Source: Sediminitomix flava
Lineage (GTDB): Bacteria > Bacteroidota > Bacteroidia > Cytophagales > Flammeovirgaceae
Direction of reading: 5' to 3'
Assembly: GCF_003149185.1 (NCBI RefSeq)
Contig: NZ_QGDO01000003.1
Location: forward strand, 62,001 to 126,000
Length of the DNA stretch: 64,000 nucleotides
The notes beneath the pieces are model-generated. The model ran no database searches. It saw only the letters and a program-made list of their open reading frames with translations, and was not told the origin of the DNA. Below, one piece after another: positions 48,728 to 58,225 of the stretch (positions within the stretch are counted from its first letter, which is position 1; every line of letters starts with the position of its first letter). A program made the position numbers and the translations under genes.

Positions 48728-50245
48728 ATGGCTAAAACGTTTTTTGGGCATCCTATCGGATTGTCAACCCTATTTGCAACTGAGTTCTGGGAGCGCTTCA
48801 GTTATTATGGAATGAGATCGTTTTTAACACTCTTCCTTACTGCAACATATATAAATGGAGGTTTTGGTATGTCTCAAGAGGAAAGTCTTGCGATTTACGG
48901 AATCTTTACAAGTTTGGTATATGTAACTCCTATTATTGGAGGTATTTTAGCCGATAAAGTTCTTGGGCAAAGAGTGACAGTGTACATTGGTGCGCTCGTA
49001 ATGGCTGCAGGTCAGTTTACGATGGCTTATTCTGCGATGATGGATCCTGAAGCAGCTTCAGCAACTAGAGAATTCTTGTTACATGCAGGTTTAGGTTTGC
49101 TGATTGTGGGTAATGGTTTCTTTAAGCCAAATATTTCGACTATGGTTGGTGGACTTTATGAAGCCAATGATCCGAATAGAGATGGTGGTTTTACATTATT
49201 CTATATGGGTATCAATGCAGGAGCTTTCTTTGCACCAGTTATAGCAGGTAGTTTGGCAGAAAAAGTAGCTTGGCAATATGGTTTTATGTCAGCAGGTATT
49301 GGTATGCTATTGGGTACAGCTTGGTTCTTCTTTAGAGAAACTACAATGAACAATGTAGGTCTTGCACCAAAAGCATCTGAATCAGCAAATAAGATTGAGC
49401 GTAGTGATTGGATGAATGTAGTCGCTTATGCTATTGGAAGTATTGTTCTTGTATTAGGTTTCTTGAAAATTTGGGGGCTTATTCCTTCAGATGTTCAGTC
49501 ATATATCGTTTATGCTGTAGCTATCGGTGGTGTTGGTTACTTGTTATGGACAATTGTCGTGAATACAAAAGGAAGTACAGAATGGAGCCGTGTTGGTGTA
49601 ATTCTTCTTTTGGCGGTATTCAACGTGATTTTCTGGTCAGGTTTTGAGCAAGCAGGAGGTACTTTCAACTTCTTTGCCAAAGAAAATACAGATAGAATGC
49701 TTTTTGGTTCTGAAATTCCAGCATCTATTTTCCAATCAGTAAATGCAATTGCAATCTTTATTTTCGCACCACTATTTACTGTAATATGGGGTAAATTAGA
49801 TAAAGCAGGAAAGAACCCACGTACACCAGTGAAATTTGCAATAGGTCTATTGATGCTAGCTGTAGGTTTCTTCGTAATGCAGATTGGAGCAAATGCTACT
49901 AAAGGTGGTACGGTACTAGTTTCACCACTTTGGTTGGTAATGGTTTATTTACTTCATACTTGGGGTGAATTATGCTTGTCTCCAATTGGTCTTTCAATGA
50001 TTACTAAGCTTTCTCCTCAAAAGATCGTTTCAGTAATGATGGGACTTTGGATGGGATCAATTGCGATTGGTAACTATATGGCTGCAAGTATGATGGGAAT
50101 CTTCAATAGCGATGTGGTTAAGCCTTTACGTGATGAGTACGGATTGGAGCTGTTTAGCTTTATTGGAGTTGAAGCTCTAGTTGCAGGTTTGCTATTATTA
50201 GCACTATCTCCTAAGATTAACAAAATGATGAAAGGTATTCACTAA
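48728..50245 (+). CDS. POT-family proton-dependent peptide transporter
   Basis: This 505-residue inner-membrane MFS protein has 14 or so membrane segments. The POT signature ExxERFxYY is present as Glu19-Phe-Trp-Glu22-Arg-Phe-Ser-Tyr-Tyr27, and the second motif GNGFFKPNISTMVGGLY follows near residue 137. It imports di- and tripeptides with protons. The length is normal. A terminator follows the stop codon. Confidence 0.96.
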   Translation: MAKTFFGHPIGLSTLFATEFWERFSYYGMRSFLTLFLTATYINGGFGMSQEESLAIYGIFTSLVYVTPIIGGILADKVLGQRVTVYIGALVMAAGQFTMAYSAMMDPEAASATREFLLHAGLGLLIVGNGFFKPNISTMVGGLYEANDPNRDGGFTLFYMGINAGAFFAPVIAGSLAEKVAWQYGFMSAGIGMLLGTAWFFFRETTMNNVGLAPKASESANKIERSDWMNVVAYAIGSIVLVLGFLKIWGLIPSDVQSYIVYAVAIGGVGYLLWTIVVNTKGSTEWSRVGVILLLAVFNVIFWSGFEQAGGTFNFFAKENTDRMLFGSEIPASIFQSVNAIAIFIFAPLFTVIWGKLDKAGKNPRTPVKFAIGLLMLAVGFFVMQIGANATKGGTVLVSPLWLVMVYLLHTWGELCLSPIGLSMITKLSPQKIVSVMMGLWMGSIAIGNYMAASMMGIFNSDVVKPLRDEYGLELFSFIGVEALVAGLLLLALSPKINKMMKGIH

Positions 50246-50268
50246 GCCTTTTCAATTATCAGATATAG

Positions 50269-50301
50269 AAAGTCAGCATATGAAAATGTGCTGACTTTTT
50301 T
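50269..50301 (+). terminator. Terminator of the POT transporter gene
   Basis: AAAGTCAGCA and TGCTGACTTT form a perfect ten-base-pair stem around a nine-base loop, followed by TTTT. Confidence 0.9.
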
Positions 50302-50305
50302 ATTG

Positions 50306-50338
50306 AAAAACCCCACTCAACAAAGTTAAGCGGGGCTG
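50306..50338 (-). terminator. Terminator of the aldehyde dehydrogenase gene
   Basis: On the minus strand CCCCGCTTAAC pairs with GTTGAGTGGGG (two wobble pairs), followed by TTTTT. Confidence 0.75.
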
Positions 50339-50370
50339 TGTCTCTATCTTCAACGTCTTGATATGTTAGT

Positions 50371-51783
50371 TTAAAAAAAGCGTAAGGCTTGCCTTACTAA
50401 GCCTAGCTTACCTTTATATGGAGGGTAACGGAGTGGTAAATCAAACCAGAACCCTTTCTTCATGACGCTCTTTTTATGACTAAATGTATGGAAGGTCTCA
50501 TTTCCATGATAACGACCGATTCCACTTTCTCCAATTCCACCAAATGGCAAGTCTCCTTCTGCCATATGACCGAGAGTATCATTCACACAACCACTTCCAA
50601 AAGGAATTGATTCCATGATGAGATTTTCTGTCTCTTTATCTTTCGTAAATAAGTAAAGAGCTAAAGGTCTTTCAAAACCATTGACAATTTCTGGTACTTT
50701 ATCAATCTCTTCATAGCTGATAACAGGTAGGATTGGACCAAAAATTTCTTCAGCCATTACAGGGTCTTCCCATTTTACATCATCTAAAACACTTGGGGCA
50801 ATATAAAGATCGTTTCTATCTGTTTGTCCTCCGATGACAATGTTTGCACCTTCAAACATTTTAGCAAGACGATCAAAGTTACGCTCATTAATTATTCTAG
50901 GGAAATCCGTACTATCTTGAGGATTTTTACCGTAGAATGACTCTATCGTTTTTCCTATCTCTTTAATTAATTCTTCTTTTACAGACGATTGTACTAGTAT
51001 GTAGTCAGGGGCAATACAAGTTTGTCCTCCATTTACAAATTTACCCCATACAATTCTTCTTGCTGCAACTTTAATATCGGCATCATGACTTACAATACAT
51101 GGACTTTTTCCTCCTAATTCAAGTGTTACAGGAGTTAAGTATTTAGCCGCTTTTTCAGCTACTATTTTTCCTACGTTAACGCTTCCTGTGAAGAAAATGT
51201 AATCAAATCTTTGGTTTAATAAGTCTTGAGAGGTCTGTACACCTCCTTGAACTACAGCAACAAATTCTGGTTCAAAACATTCAGTAATTATTTTTTCAAT
51301 GATAGCTGAAGTATGAGGCGTAAGTTCTGAAGGTTTCAGAATGGCTGTATTACCTGCAGATATAGCTCCAAATAAAGGAAATAAAGTGAGGTGAAATGGA
51401 TAATTCCAAGGGCCAATAATCAGAACATTTCCATATGGTTGCTGATAGATATAATTGGTAGAAGGAAAATTAATTAATGAGCTAAATGACTTTTTCGTTT
51501 TAGCCCATGACTTTGTTTTTTTAATAATATGCTGAAGTTCTTTATGCATAAGTCCAACTTCGGTGGCATAACCTTCGAACTCAGACTTCTTAAAATCCTT
51601 ATAAAGGGCATCTAATATATCTTTCTCATACCTCTTAATGACATGCGCTAATTTTTTGAGCTGCTGTACACGCCATTGGATATCGATGGTTTTATTTGAC
51701 TTAAAAAAAGCTTTTTGTTTTTCGAGTACTGAATTTATGCTCTGAGCAGTCCAGTCTTGTGCTGATTCTGTTGTTGTGACCAT
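50371..51783 (-). CDS. Aldehyde dehydrogenase (ALDH3-like)
   Basis: This 470-residue NAD(P)-dependent enzyme oxidises aldehydes to acids. The catalytic Cys256 lies in GGQTCIAPDY and the general base Glu222 in LELGGKSP. GPWNYPFHLTLFPLFGA near residue 110 and the short C-terminal part are typical of class 3 (fatty or aromatic) aldehyde dehydrogenases. A C-terminal hydrophobic anchor is not obvious. It stands alone, divergent from the export operon. Confidence 0.95.
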   Translation of the reverse strand: MVTTTESAQDWTAQSINSVLEKQKAFFKSNKTIDIQWRVQQLKKLAHVIKRYEKDILDALYKDFKKSEFEGYATEVGLMHKELQHIIKKTKSWAKTKKSFSSLINFPSTNYIYQQPYGNVLIIGPWNYPFHLTLFPLFGAISAGNTAILKPSELTPHTSAIIEKIITECFEPEFVAVVQGGVQTSQDLLNQRFDYIFFTGSVNVGKIVAEKAAKYLTPVTLELGGKSPCIVSHDADIKVAARRIVWGKFVNGGQTCIAPDYILVQSSVKEELIKEIGKTIESFYGKNPQDSTDFPRIINERNFDRLAKMFEGANIVIGGQTDRNDLYIAPSVLDDVKWEDPVMAEEIFGPILPVISYEEIDKVPEIVNGFERPLALYLFTKDKETENLIMESIPFGSGCVNDTLGHMAEGDLPFGGIGESGIGRYHGNETFHTFSHKKSVMKKGFWFDLPLRYPPYKGKLGLVRQALRFF

Positions 51784-52156
51784 GTTTATAAAAATGCTAT
51801 TTGGTTATTAGTATTTATTTAAAAATATAAAGAAATCTAGAATTTAAAAGCAATTGTACTTTTTACTTCAAAAAATTGTAAAACATTGGGAGTTTCTCAT
51901 GCAACCAAAGATGACGTATTTGCATCGATAATTTACAAAGTCTATATTTTCAGTATTTTAGAATAATCCTTTTTAACTTTTTTAAAAAGAGAAAGGGAGT
52001 ATTTACCAATAAAATAAGTAAATAGAGGGGAGGAATTTTTTATATACATTTTGTAAATGTTTCCATCTGTTAAAAGTGTAAATTAATTAATATTTAAACT
52101 TAACCTTCTATACATTTAGTTGTCAAATTTTTTGTTAGAGCCCAATATTTTTAATT
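51784..52156. other. Divergent intergenic region before the export operon
   Basis: This region is very AT-rich and has no coding frame. It contains the short palindrome ACATTTTGTAAATGT (52046-52060). TACATTTA at about 52113-52120 is one base from the -7 consensus and could serve the export operon. No terminator is seen. Confidence 0.45.
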
Positions 52157-53398
52157 ATGAAAAAGTACAGCCTGCTTGGTACAGGATTAGTTATTGCCGG
52201 ATTATTAATTTGGTTGTTTGTCCCTTCAACTGAAGAAAATGAAATCTTATATGCCGAAGTCCTAAAAGGGGATATTAAAATTGAAGTAAGTACAACTGGG
52301 GAGCTTGAAGCTAAAAGTTCAGTGGATATCTTAGGGCCTAGTACAGGCTTAAGAAAGGCTGGGATTTGGCAGATTAATATCAATGATCTGATTCCTGAAG
52401 GAACTCAAGTTAAGAAGGGTGACTATGTAGCCCAATTGGATGCATCTTCTTTGGAGGATAAGATTAAAAACAGCGAAGATAATCTCACAAAGGAAGAATC
52501 TCAGTATACACAGGTTAAACTGGATACGACTTTGCAACTCAGAGAAGCTAGAGATAAACTGATCAATCTAGGATTTTCTGTAGAAGAGAAAAGAATTAAG
52601 TTAGAGCAATCTGCTTTTGAGCCACCTGCAACAATCAAGCAAGCCAAAATGGATGTGATTAAAGCTGAAAGAGATCTCAAGCAAGCGAAGGCGAATTATG
52701 ATGTGAAAAAGGAACAGATGATTGCAAAAATGCAGGCAGCAACGGCCAAACTTGAAATGGCTAAAAGGAAAGTTCAGATTTATGATGAGGTGAAAAATCA
52801 GCTTACGATTACAGCTCCAGAAGATGGAATGGTGATATATATTAAAAACTGGAATGGTAAGAAGATTAAATCAGGGGATCAGATCGGAACTTGGAATCCT
52901 AGAGTAGCTACTCTACCCGATATGTCACAAATGGTTTCTCGTACTTATGTAAACGAAGTTGATATTCGTAAGATTGAAATCGGGCAAACAGTTTCTATAG
53001 GGCTAGATGCATTTCCAGATAAAGCTTTAACTGGAGAAGTGCAGTCTGTCGCAAATATTGGAGAACAAAAACCAAATACAGATAGCAAAGTCTATGAAGT
53101 ATTGGTACTGATTAATGAAGTGGATGAAATTTTACGTCCAGCAATGACTACTTCAAATGTGATTCTTACTAAAGAGGTTAAAGACTGTTTGTATATCCCA
53201 TTAGAATCTCTTCATTCTCAAGGAGACTCGATCACTTATGTAATTCTTAAAGATGGATTCTCTTACACGAAGCAAGAAGTTGTGGTTGGTGATGCCAATG
53301 ATCAATATATTATTATTGAAGCTGGAGTTGAAGAGGGAAGTAATGTAGCCTTAAGTAAGATTAATGGTATTGAAGAAACAGCATTAAGTACACTCTAA
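52157..53398 (+). CDS. Membrane-fusion/periplasmic adaptor protein (MacA/HlyD type)
   Basis: This 413-residue protein has an N-terminal membrane anchor (about 4-21). Its half-lipoyl segment begins VLKGDIKIEVSTTGELEAKSS, here listed in part. A long coiled-coil hairpin spans about 95-210, and beta-barrel and membrane-proximal domains follow. It would link an inner-membrane permease to an outer-membrane channel. It heads the operon adaptor-permease-channel-ATPase, with gaps of 12-25 bases. Confidence 0.92.
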   Translation: MKKYSLLGTGLVIAGLLIWLFVPSTEENEILYAEVLKGDIKIEVSTTGELEAKSSVDILGPSTGLRKAGIWQININDLIPEGTQVKKGDYVAQLDASSLEDKIKNSEDNLTKEESQYTQVKLDTTLQLREARDKLINLGFSVEEKRIKLEQSAFEPPATIKQAKMDVIKAERDLKQAKANYDVKKEQMIAKMQAATAKLEMAKRKVQIYDEVKNQLTITAPEDGMVIYIKNWNGKKIKSGDQIGTWNPRVATLPDMSQMVSRTYVNEVDIRKIEIGQTVSIGLDAFPDKALTGEVQSVANIGEQKPNTDSKVYEVLVLINEVDEILRPAMTTSNVILTKEVKDCLYIPLESLHSQGDSITYVILKDGFSYTKQEVVVGDANDQYIIIEAGVEEGSNVALSKINGIEETALSTL

Positions 53399-53422
53399 TT
53401 TTTTGACCTAGATCTTTTTACT

Positions 53423-54754
53423 GTGGAAAGATATTTATTTAATCTAAAAATCGCCCTTGAAGCTATTCTAGCGAATAAGGTGAGGTCGGTATTGACTGCA
53501 CTCGGAATTATTTTTGGGGTTGGAGCCGTGATTGCAATGCTTGCTGTTGGTAATGGCGCTCAACAAGAAATCCTTAATCAAATGAAACTAATTGGGGTAA
53601 ATAATATCGTGATTACTCCAATTGTAGAGCAAAAAGAGGAAAACCTAGATGATGATAAGCCTGCGGAAAAGAAAAAGTTTTCACCAGGACTTAAGATGTC
53701 AGATGTTGAAAATATTAGAGAAGTTCTACCAAATATTTCATTGCTGAGTCCTGAGATAGAACTTGAAACTAATATTGTGAAAAATGGAATCAGAAGGTCA
53801 GCTAAATTAATTGGCGTAGAACCTGCTTATTTTGAGGTTTATGATTTTGATTTGGAACGAGGGAAAATGTTTTCTAATCATAATCTGAAACATGGTGATG
53901 CTGTTTGTATCATTGGTAAATCTATTGCAACGCGTTTTTTTAGTCAGCAAGATCCAATCGGTAAGCTTATAAAGTGTGGGGGGCAGTGGGTTACGGTAAT
54001 AGGCGTTCTTGGTGAACGTCATTTTGCAGATGTTAATCTTGAGGGATTAGGTATCCGAAATGCCAATCTAGATGTTTACATCCCAATATCAACGATGCTT
54101 ATCCGCTATAAAGATCGAACAAGAGTAACGAAAGCTGCCATCGAAAAAGCGAGTATGGAAGGTGATGATGATGAAAAAGAATCAAAAGCAGTTCCTTCTA
54201 ACTATCATCAGTTAGACAAGTTGGTAATTCAAGTATCGGAAACATCTCAATTATCATCCTCAGCTGAAATTCTACAACGCATGCTCAGTCGTAGGCATTA
54301 TGATGTGATCGACTTTGAGATCATGATTCCAGAACTTTTACTTAAGCAACAACAACGTACTAAAGATATTTTCAATATCGTTTTAGGAGCCATTGCAGGT
54401 ATATCTTTAGTTGTTGGAGGTATCGGGATTATGAATATTATGCTTGCCTCAGTAATGGAAAGAATTAAAGAAATAGGACTTCGAATTTCTTTAGGGGCAC
54501 AGAAAAAAGACATTATTATTCAATTTTTAGCCGAAGCAGTTTTGATCAGTCTTTCGGGCGGTTTGATTGGAGTTATCCTTGGGGTAAGTATGTCTTTGGT
54601 AATTAGCCAATTTGCAGATATACCTACCATTGTTTCACCTTCATCTGTTCTTCTTTCTTTTGGAGTGGCCGCTTCTGTAGGTGTACTTTTTGGTATTATG
54701 CCCGCTCGAAAAGCAGCAGAACAGAATCCAATTGAGTCGTTGAGATACGAATGA
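53423..54754 (+). CDS. MacB-type ABC transporter permease
   Basis: This 443-residue inner-membrane permease begins with GTG. The first membrane helix (TALGIIFGVGAVIAMLAVG) is followed by a large periplasmic MacB core domain (about 50-310). Three C-terminal helices form the FtsX domain with GGIGIMNIMLASVMERIKEIG. In E. coli MacB the ATPase is fused; here it is a separate gene two positions downstream. The complex is a mechanotransmitting exporter for peptides, lipids or drugs; the substrate is unknown. Confidence 0.94.
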   Translation: MERYLFNLKIALEAILANKVRSVLTALGIIFGVGAVIAMLAVGNGAQQEILNQMKLIGVNNIVITPIVEQKEENLDDDKPAEKKKFSPGLKMSDVENIREVLPNISLLSPEIELETNIVKNGIRRSAKLIGVEPAYFEVYDFDLERGKMFSNHNLKHGDAVCIIGKSIATRFFSQQDPIGKLIKCGGQWVTVIGVLGERHFADVNLEGLGIRNANLDVYIPISTMLIRYKDRTRVTKAAIEKASMEGDDDEKESKAVPSNYHQLDKLVIQVSETSQLSSSAEILQRMLSRRHYDVIDFEIMIPELLLKQQQRTKDIFNIVLGAIAGISLVVGGIGIMNIMLASVMERIKEIGLRISLGAQKKDIIIQFLAEAVLISLSGGLIGVILGVSMSLVISQFADIPTIVSPSSVLLSFGVAASVGVLFGIMPARKAAEQNPIESLRYE

Positions 54755-54769
54755 TAAACAAAGCTAATT

Positions 54770-56221
54770 ATGAAAAAGATATATTTATTTTTTACTCTGA
54801 TTCTTACAATTTTTGGCTTTGAATCAGTAGCTCAGAATACCCTAACTTTAGATCAAGCGATTTCCTTTTCTAAAGAAAATTCTTTGGAAGCAAAAAAGGC
54901 TGAAAATAAAAAAGAAAATAGCTATTGGTCTTATCAAAGGTTTAGAGCTGACTTGAAACCTAGTTTGAGTCTTTCAGGAACGATACCGAATTATAACCGA
55001 GCAATTGAACCTATCACACAGCCCGATGGTACACAACAGTTTAGAGAAATAAGTAATGTGTATAGTGATTTAGGGCTTTCGTTAAGTCAGAATATCCTGT
55101 GGACAGGAGGTAGTGTTTTTTTAAGATCAAGCCTTCAGCAAACAAATATTTTAACTGAAAGTGATGGTGTTTTTTATGCGGGTACGCCTCTGATTTTAGG
55201 TTTTACTCAGCCATTGTTTGGTTTTAATTCCTTTAAATGGAGAAATAAAATCGAGCCGTTTAAATTGGAAGAGTCTAAAAAGGAATATGCCGAGAAGTTT
55301 GAACAATTGTCTTTTCAAACTACCCAACGTTATTTTTCATTGCTTTTAGCTCAAATCAATTTGAAGATCGCGACTCAGAATCAGATAAATAATGAACAAG
55401 TTTATCAGATTGGTAAAGGGCGTTATAACCTAGGTAAAATTGCTGAAAATGAGCTTCTACAATTAGAACTTAATGTATTGAGTGCTGAAAGAGATGTTTC
55501 TAATGCCCAATTGTCAGTAGAAACGAGAAGGTTGAACATGAATAGTTTTATCGGTTTGCCTAAGGGAGAACAATACGAATTGATTCTACCTGAAGAACTT
55601 CCGACTATAAATATTGATGTTGATATCGCTTTAAATCAAGCGAGAAAGAACAGAAAGCAGTATTTGAGCTTTAAACGTCGTTCACTTGAGGCTGAGCGAG
55701 ATGTAACTAGAGCTAAACGTGAAAATTCATTTAATGTAACATTAACTGGTAGTATAGGTTTTACAAATCAAGCTGATCAGGTAGGTAGCATTTATCAGAA
55801 TACGCAGAATCAGCAGAGAGTAAATGTAGGCGTTAGAATACCAATTTTGGATTGGAACCGTAGAAATTCTAGTGTGAAATCTGCAATGGCAAATCAGCGA
55901 TTAGTAGAGAATACAATTCAACAAGAAGAGCAAATATTTGAAGAAGAAATCTATTCTTTAGCAAAGCAATTACCAATACTTAGGGCTAGAGTTATTTCAA
56001 CAAAAAAAGGAGATGAAATAGCCACAAAACGTTACAAGATTTCACAGGAACGTTATTTGGTTGCAAATATCAGTGTTACTGATTTGAATTTAGCTTTACA
56101 GGAAAAAGATAACTCTAAGCGTGTTTATTTAAATGCGTTACGAGATTTTTGGCAAGCATATTTCCAATTAAGAATGCTCACGATGTATGATTTTGTAGAG
56201 CAACAAATTATTCAATATTAA
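54770..56221 (+). CDS. TolC-family outer-membrane channel protein
   Basis: This 483-residue protein has a signal peptide ending SVAQ and two homologous halves. Each has a long coiled-coil hairpin and beta-strands, as in outer-membrane efflux proteins: LTLDQAISFSKENSLEAKKAE at the start and a second repeat from about residue 275. It would form the trimeric exit duct for this operon's transporter. It lies 15 bases after the permease gene and 12 before the ATPase gene. Confidence 0.92.
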   Translation: MKKIYLFFTLILTIFGFESVAQNTLTLDQAISFSKENSLEAKKAENKKENSYWSYQRFRADLKPSLSLSGTIPNYNRAIEPITQPDGTQQFREISNVYSDLGLSLSQNILWTGGSVFLRSSLQQTNILTESDGVFYAGTPLILGFTQPLFGFNSFKWRNKIEPFKLEESKKEYAEKFEQLSFQTTQRYFSLLLAQINLKIATQNQINNEQVYQIGKGRYNLGKIAENELLQLELNVLSAERDVSNAQLSVETRRLNMNSFIGLPKGEQYELILPEELPTINIDVDIALNQARKNRKQYLSFKRRSLEAERDVTRAKRENSFNVTLTGSIGFTNQADQVGSIYQNTQNQQRVNVGVRIPILDWNRRNSSVKSAMANQRLVENTIQQEEQIFEEEIYSLAKQLPILRARVISTKKGDEIATKRYKISQERYLVANISVTDLNLALQEKDNSKRVYLNALRDFWQAYFQLRMLTMYDFVEQQIIQY

Positions 56222-56233
56222 TCTCCCGAGCTT

Positions 56234-56947
56234 ATGAGTACATTAATCAAAACAAGTGAATTGTGTCGTAGTTACCAGATGGGAGATACAACTGTACATG
56301 CGTTAAATAAGGTTTCAATTCAGATAGAGGTAGGCGAGTATGTTGCTTTTATGGGGCCTTCGGGTTCTGGGAAAACGACGCTTATGAATATTATTGGTTG
56401 TTTGGACGTCCCCTCTTCAGGGGAGTTTTGGCTGAATGAGCAGTTGGTAAGTGAAATGACAAATGATGATTTAGCATTAGTCAGAAATAAAGAAATTGGT
56501 TTTGTCTTTCAGACTTTTAATCTCTTACCTCGTTACAACGCACTTGAAAATGTGGCATTACCGTTAGTTTATGCTGGTATAGGAGAGAAGGAGCGTAAGG
56601 AAAGAGCAATGGAAGCTTTGGAGAACGTAGGTTTAGGGAGTCGTTATCATCATAAACCGAATGAACTTTCGGGAGGGCAAAGACAACGTGTAGCCATAGC
56701 AAGGGCATTGGTCAATAAGCCGAGTATTATATTAGCCGATGAACCGACAGGAGCTTTGGATACCAAGACTTCATATGAGATAATGAATCTTTTCGATGAA
56801 TTACATGCAAAAGGGAATACAATCATTATGGTAACTCACGAAGAAGATATTGCTCAATATTCTAAACGTATAGTGCGAATGAGAGATGGGCAAGTAGAAG
56901 GGGATGAGTTGGTCGTGAAAGAAGAATCTATCTCTGAAGAGAAATAG
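56234..56947 (+). CDS. MacB/LolD-type ABC transporter ATPase
   Basis: This 237-residue ATPase has Walker [10 protein letters not shown] (41-49), signature [15 protein letters not shown], Walker [13 protein letters not shown] and the H-loop VTHEEDIA. It is the MacB/LolD subgroup, which powers permeases with a periplasmic core domain without transporting substrate through the membrane. It closes the operon, and a terminator follows. Confidence 0.96.
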   Translation: MSTLIKTSELCRSYQMGDTTVHALNKVSIQIEVGEYVAFMGPSGSGKTTLMNIIGCLDVPSSGEFWLNEQLVSEMTNDDLALVRNKEIGFVFQTFNLLPRYNALENVALPLVYAGIGEKERKERAMEALENVGLGSRYHHKPNELSGGQRQRVAIARALVNKPSIILADEPTGALDTKTSYEIMNLFDELHAKGNTIIMVTHEEDIAQYSKRIVRMRDGQVEGDELVVKEESISEEK

Positions 56948-56966
56948 AAGTGTATAAAATGTAAAT

Positions 56967-56998
56967 AACCACTGTATCATAAGTTACAGTGGTTTTTT
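56967..56998 (+). terminator. Terminator of the export operon
   Basis: AACCACTGTA and TACAGTGGTT form a perfect ten-base-pair stem with an eight-base loop, followed by TTTT. It may also serve marC from the other side. Confidence 0.9.
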
Positions 56999-57011
56999 AT
57001 TTGAACTGACT

Positions 57012-57629
57012 TTAAAGATTCAACCCAAAATAGATCGTAATTCCTGAAAGAATATTGTCAATAGCTACAGCAGTGAGTATTAAGCCCATGATTCTGCTGA
57101 TGATACTGGCACCACTATTTCCAATGTATTTAAAAAGTTTTGAAGATAGTCTCATAAATATCCAAGCAATCAGAATTACGGATAGCATTACAATTGTAAT
57201 GACAGCCTGATCAGTAATTGTATGTTTTTCATTTTCCGTAAGTAGAATAGCTGCTAAAATGGCTCCAGGACTGGCCAAAGAAGGCATAGCAAGCGGAAAT
57301 ATGGCTTTGTCATCTTGAACATCAATATGCGAGCATTCTTCTTCAGGTTTACTTTCACCAAAAATCATGGAAAGTGCAAAGAGGAAGAGTACAATACCAC
57401 CACCTATTTGGAAAACTTCAAGTGAAACCCCGATAGCATTCAAGACTAATTCACCAATCACAATAAAGAAAAGTAACACTCCTGCTGCAGTAGTAGCAGC
57501 CTTAAGTGCCATTCTATTTTTTTGTTCTGCAGTACTACTCGCTGTGACAGCTATGAATACAGGAATCGTTCCGATTGGATCGATGACTGTAAAAAAGGCG
57601 ATGAATGTTTTCAGAATTTCATTTAGCAT
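57012..57629 (-). CDS. marC: MarC-family integral membrane protein
   Basis: This 205-residue inner-membrane protein has six predicted helices. Typical segments are FFTVIDPIGTIPVFIA near the N terminus and LAMPSLASPGAILAAILL in the middle. Despite the name, the family has no proven role in antibiotic resistance, and its substrate is unknown. It lies downstream of the cupin lipoprotein gene on the same strand, 116 bases away. Confidence 0.93.
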   Translation of the reverse strand: MLNEILKTFIAFFTVIDPIGTIPVFIAVTASSTAEQKNRMALKAATTAAGVLLFFIVIGELVLNAIGVSLEVFQIGGGIVLFLFALSMIFGESKPEEECSHIDVQDDKAIFPLAMPSLASPGAILAAILLTENEKHTITDQAVITIVMLSVILIAWIFMRLSSKLFKYIGNSGASIISRIMGLILTAVAIDNILSGITIYFGLNL

Positions 57630-57745
57630 AAGAATGTGGGGGTATATAGGTTTGCAATATGGTAGAAAACAAAATAAAAGGAAGTTTCTGTAAATGTGAA
57701 GTTTGAAAAGGCATTCAGATACTAATATTTCTTTATAGAACTATT

Positions 57746-58189
57746 TTACTTAACCATTATTCTTTCAGGTTCTCCTTTTTCATGAACTCTAAAAATAACG
57801 GCTTTTACTGACTCACCTTTGGTAGAAAAACTATGTGTTTTCTTAAATGGCACTTTTACGACTTGACCAGCTTTTAATACTTGTGGTTTGTGTCCTTCCA
57901 ATAAAAATTCACCTTTTCCTTCAAGCATGTACACATACTCTTCACCAGGATGATAGTGTCTTGGCAATGTCGTGTATTTGGGTACTTCCAAATAACTCAT
58001 GACCACATCAACGTTTTCTCTGAATTCAAGTGAGTCTTTAAGAAGGTTTTCAAACTTTAAACTTGTAATTTCTTGTTTCGGTACTGAAGTTACTTCAGCA
58101 GTTTTTGATTCACCTTGTATACAAGAGGATGAACCAATAAGGTATAGAAAAATAAAGGGTGTACTTACTTTGAATAGTTGCATGTTCAC
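57746..58189 (-). CDS. Cupin-domain lipoprotein
   Basis: This 147-residue protein has a signal ending in GSSSC, which serves as a lipobox. One cupin domain carries LPRHYHPGEEYVYMLEGKGEF as its first motif, giving two histidines and a glutamate as metal ligands. The second motif lies in KVPFKKTHSF. It would face the periplasm. Function is unknown; the fold fits binding or a small metalloenzyme. It lies 36 bases after the SdiA-regulated-like gene, so the two are likely co-transcribed. Confidence 0.88.
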   Translation of the reverse strand: MNMQLFKVSTPFIFLYLIGSSSCIQGESKTAEVTSVPKQEITSLKFENLLKDSLEFRENVDVVMSYLEVPKYTTLPRHYHPGEEYVYMLEGKGEFLLEGHKPQVLKAGQVVKVPFKKTHSFSTKGESVKAVIFRVHEKGEPERIMVK

Positions 58190-58225
58190 GTGATAATCGA
58201 AAAATTGTTTTTGAATTATAAGCTA

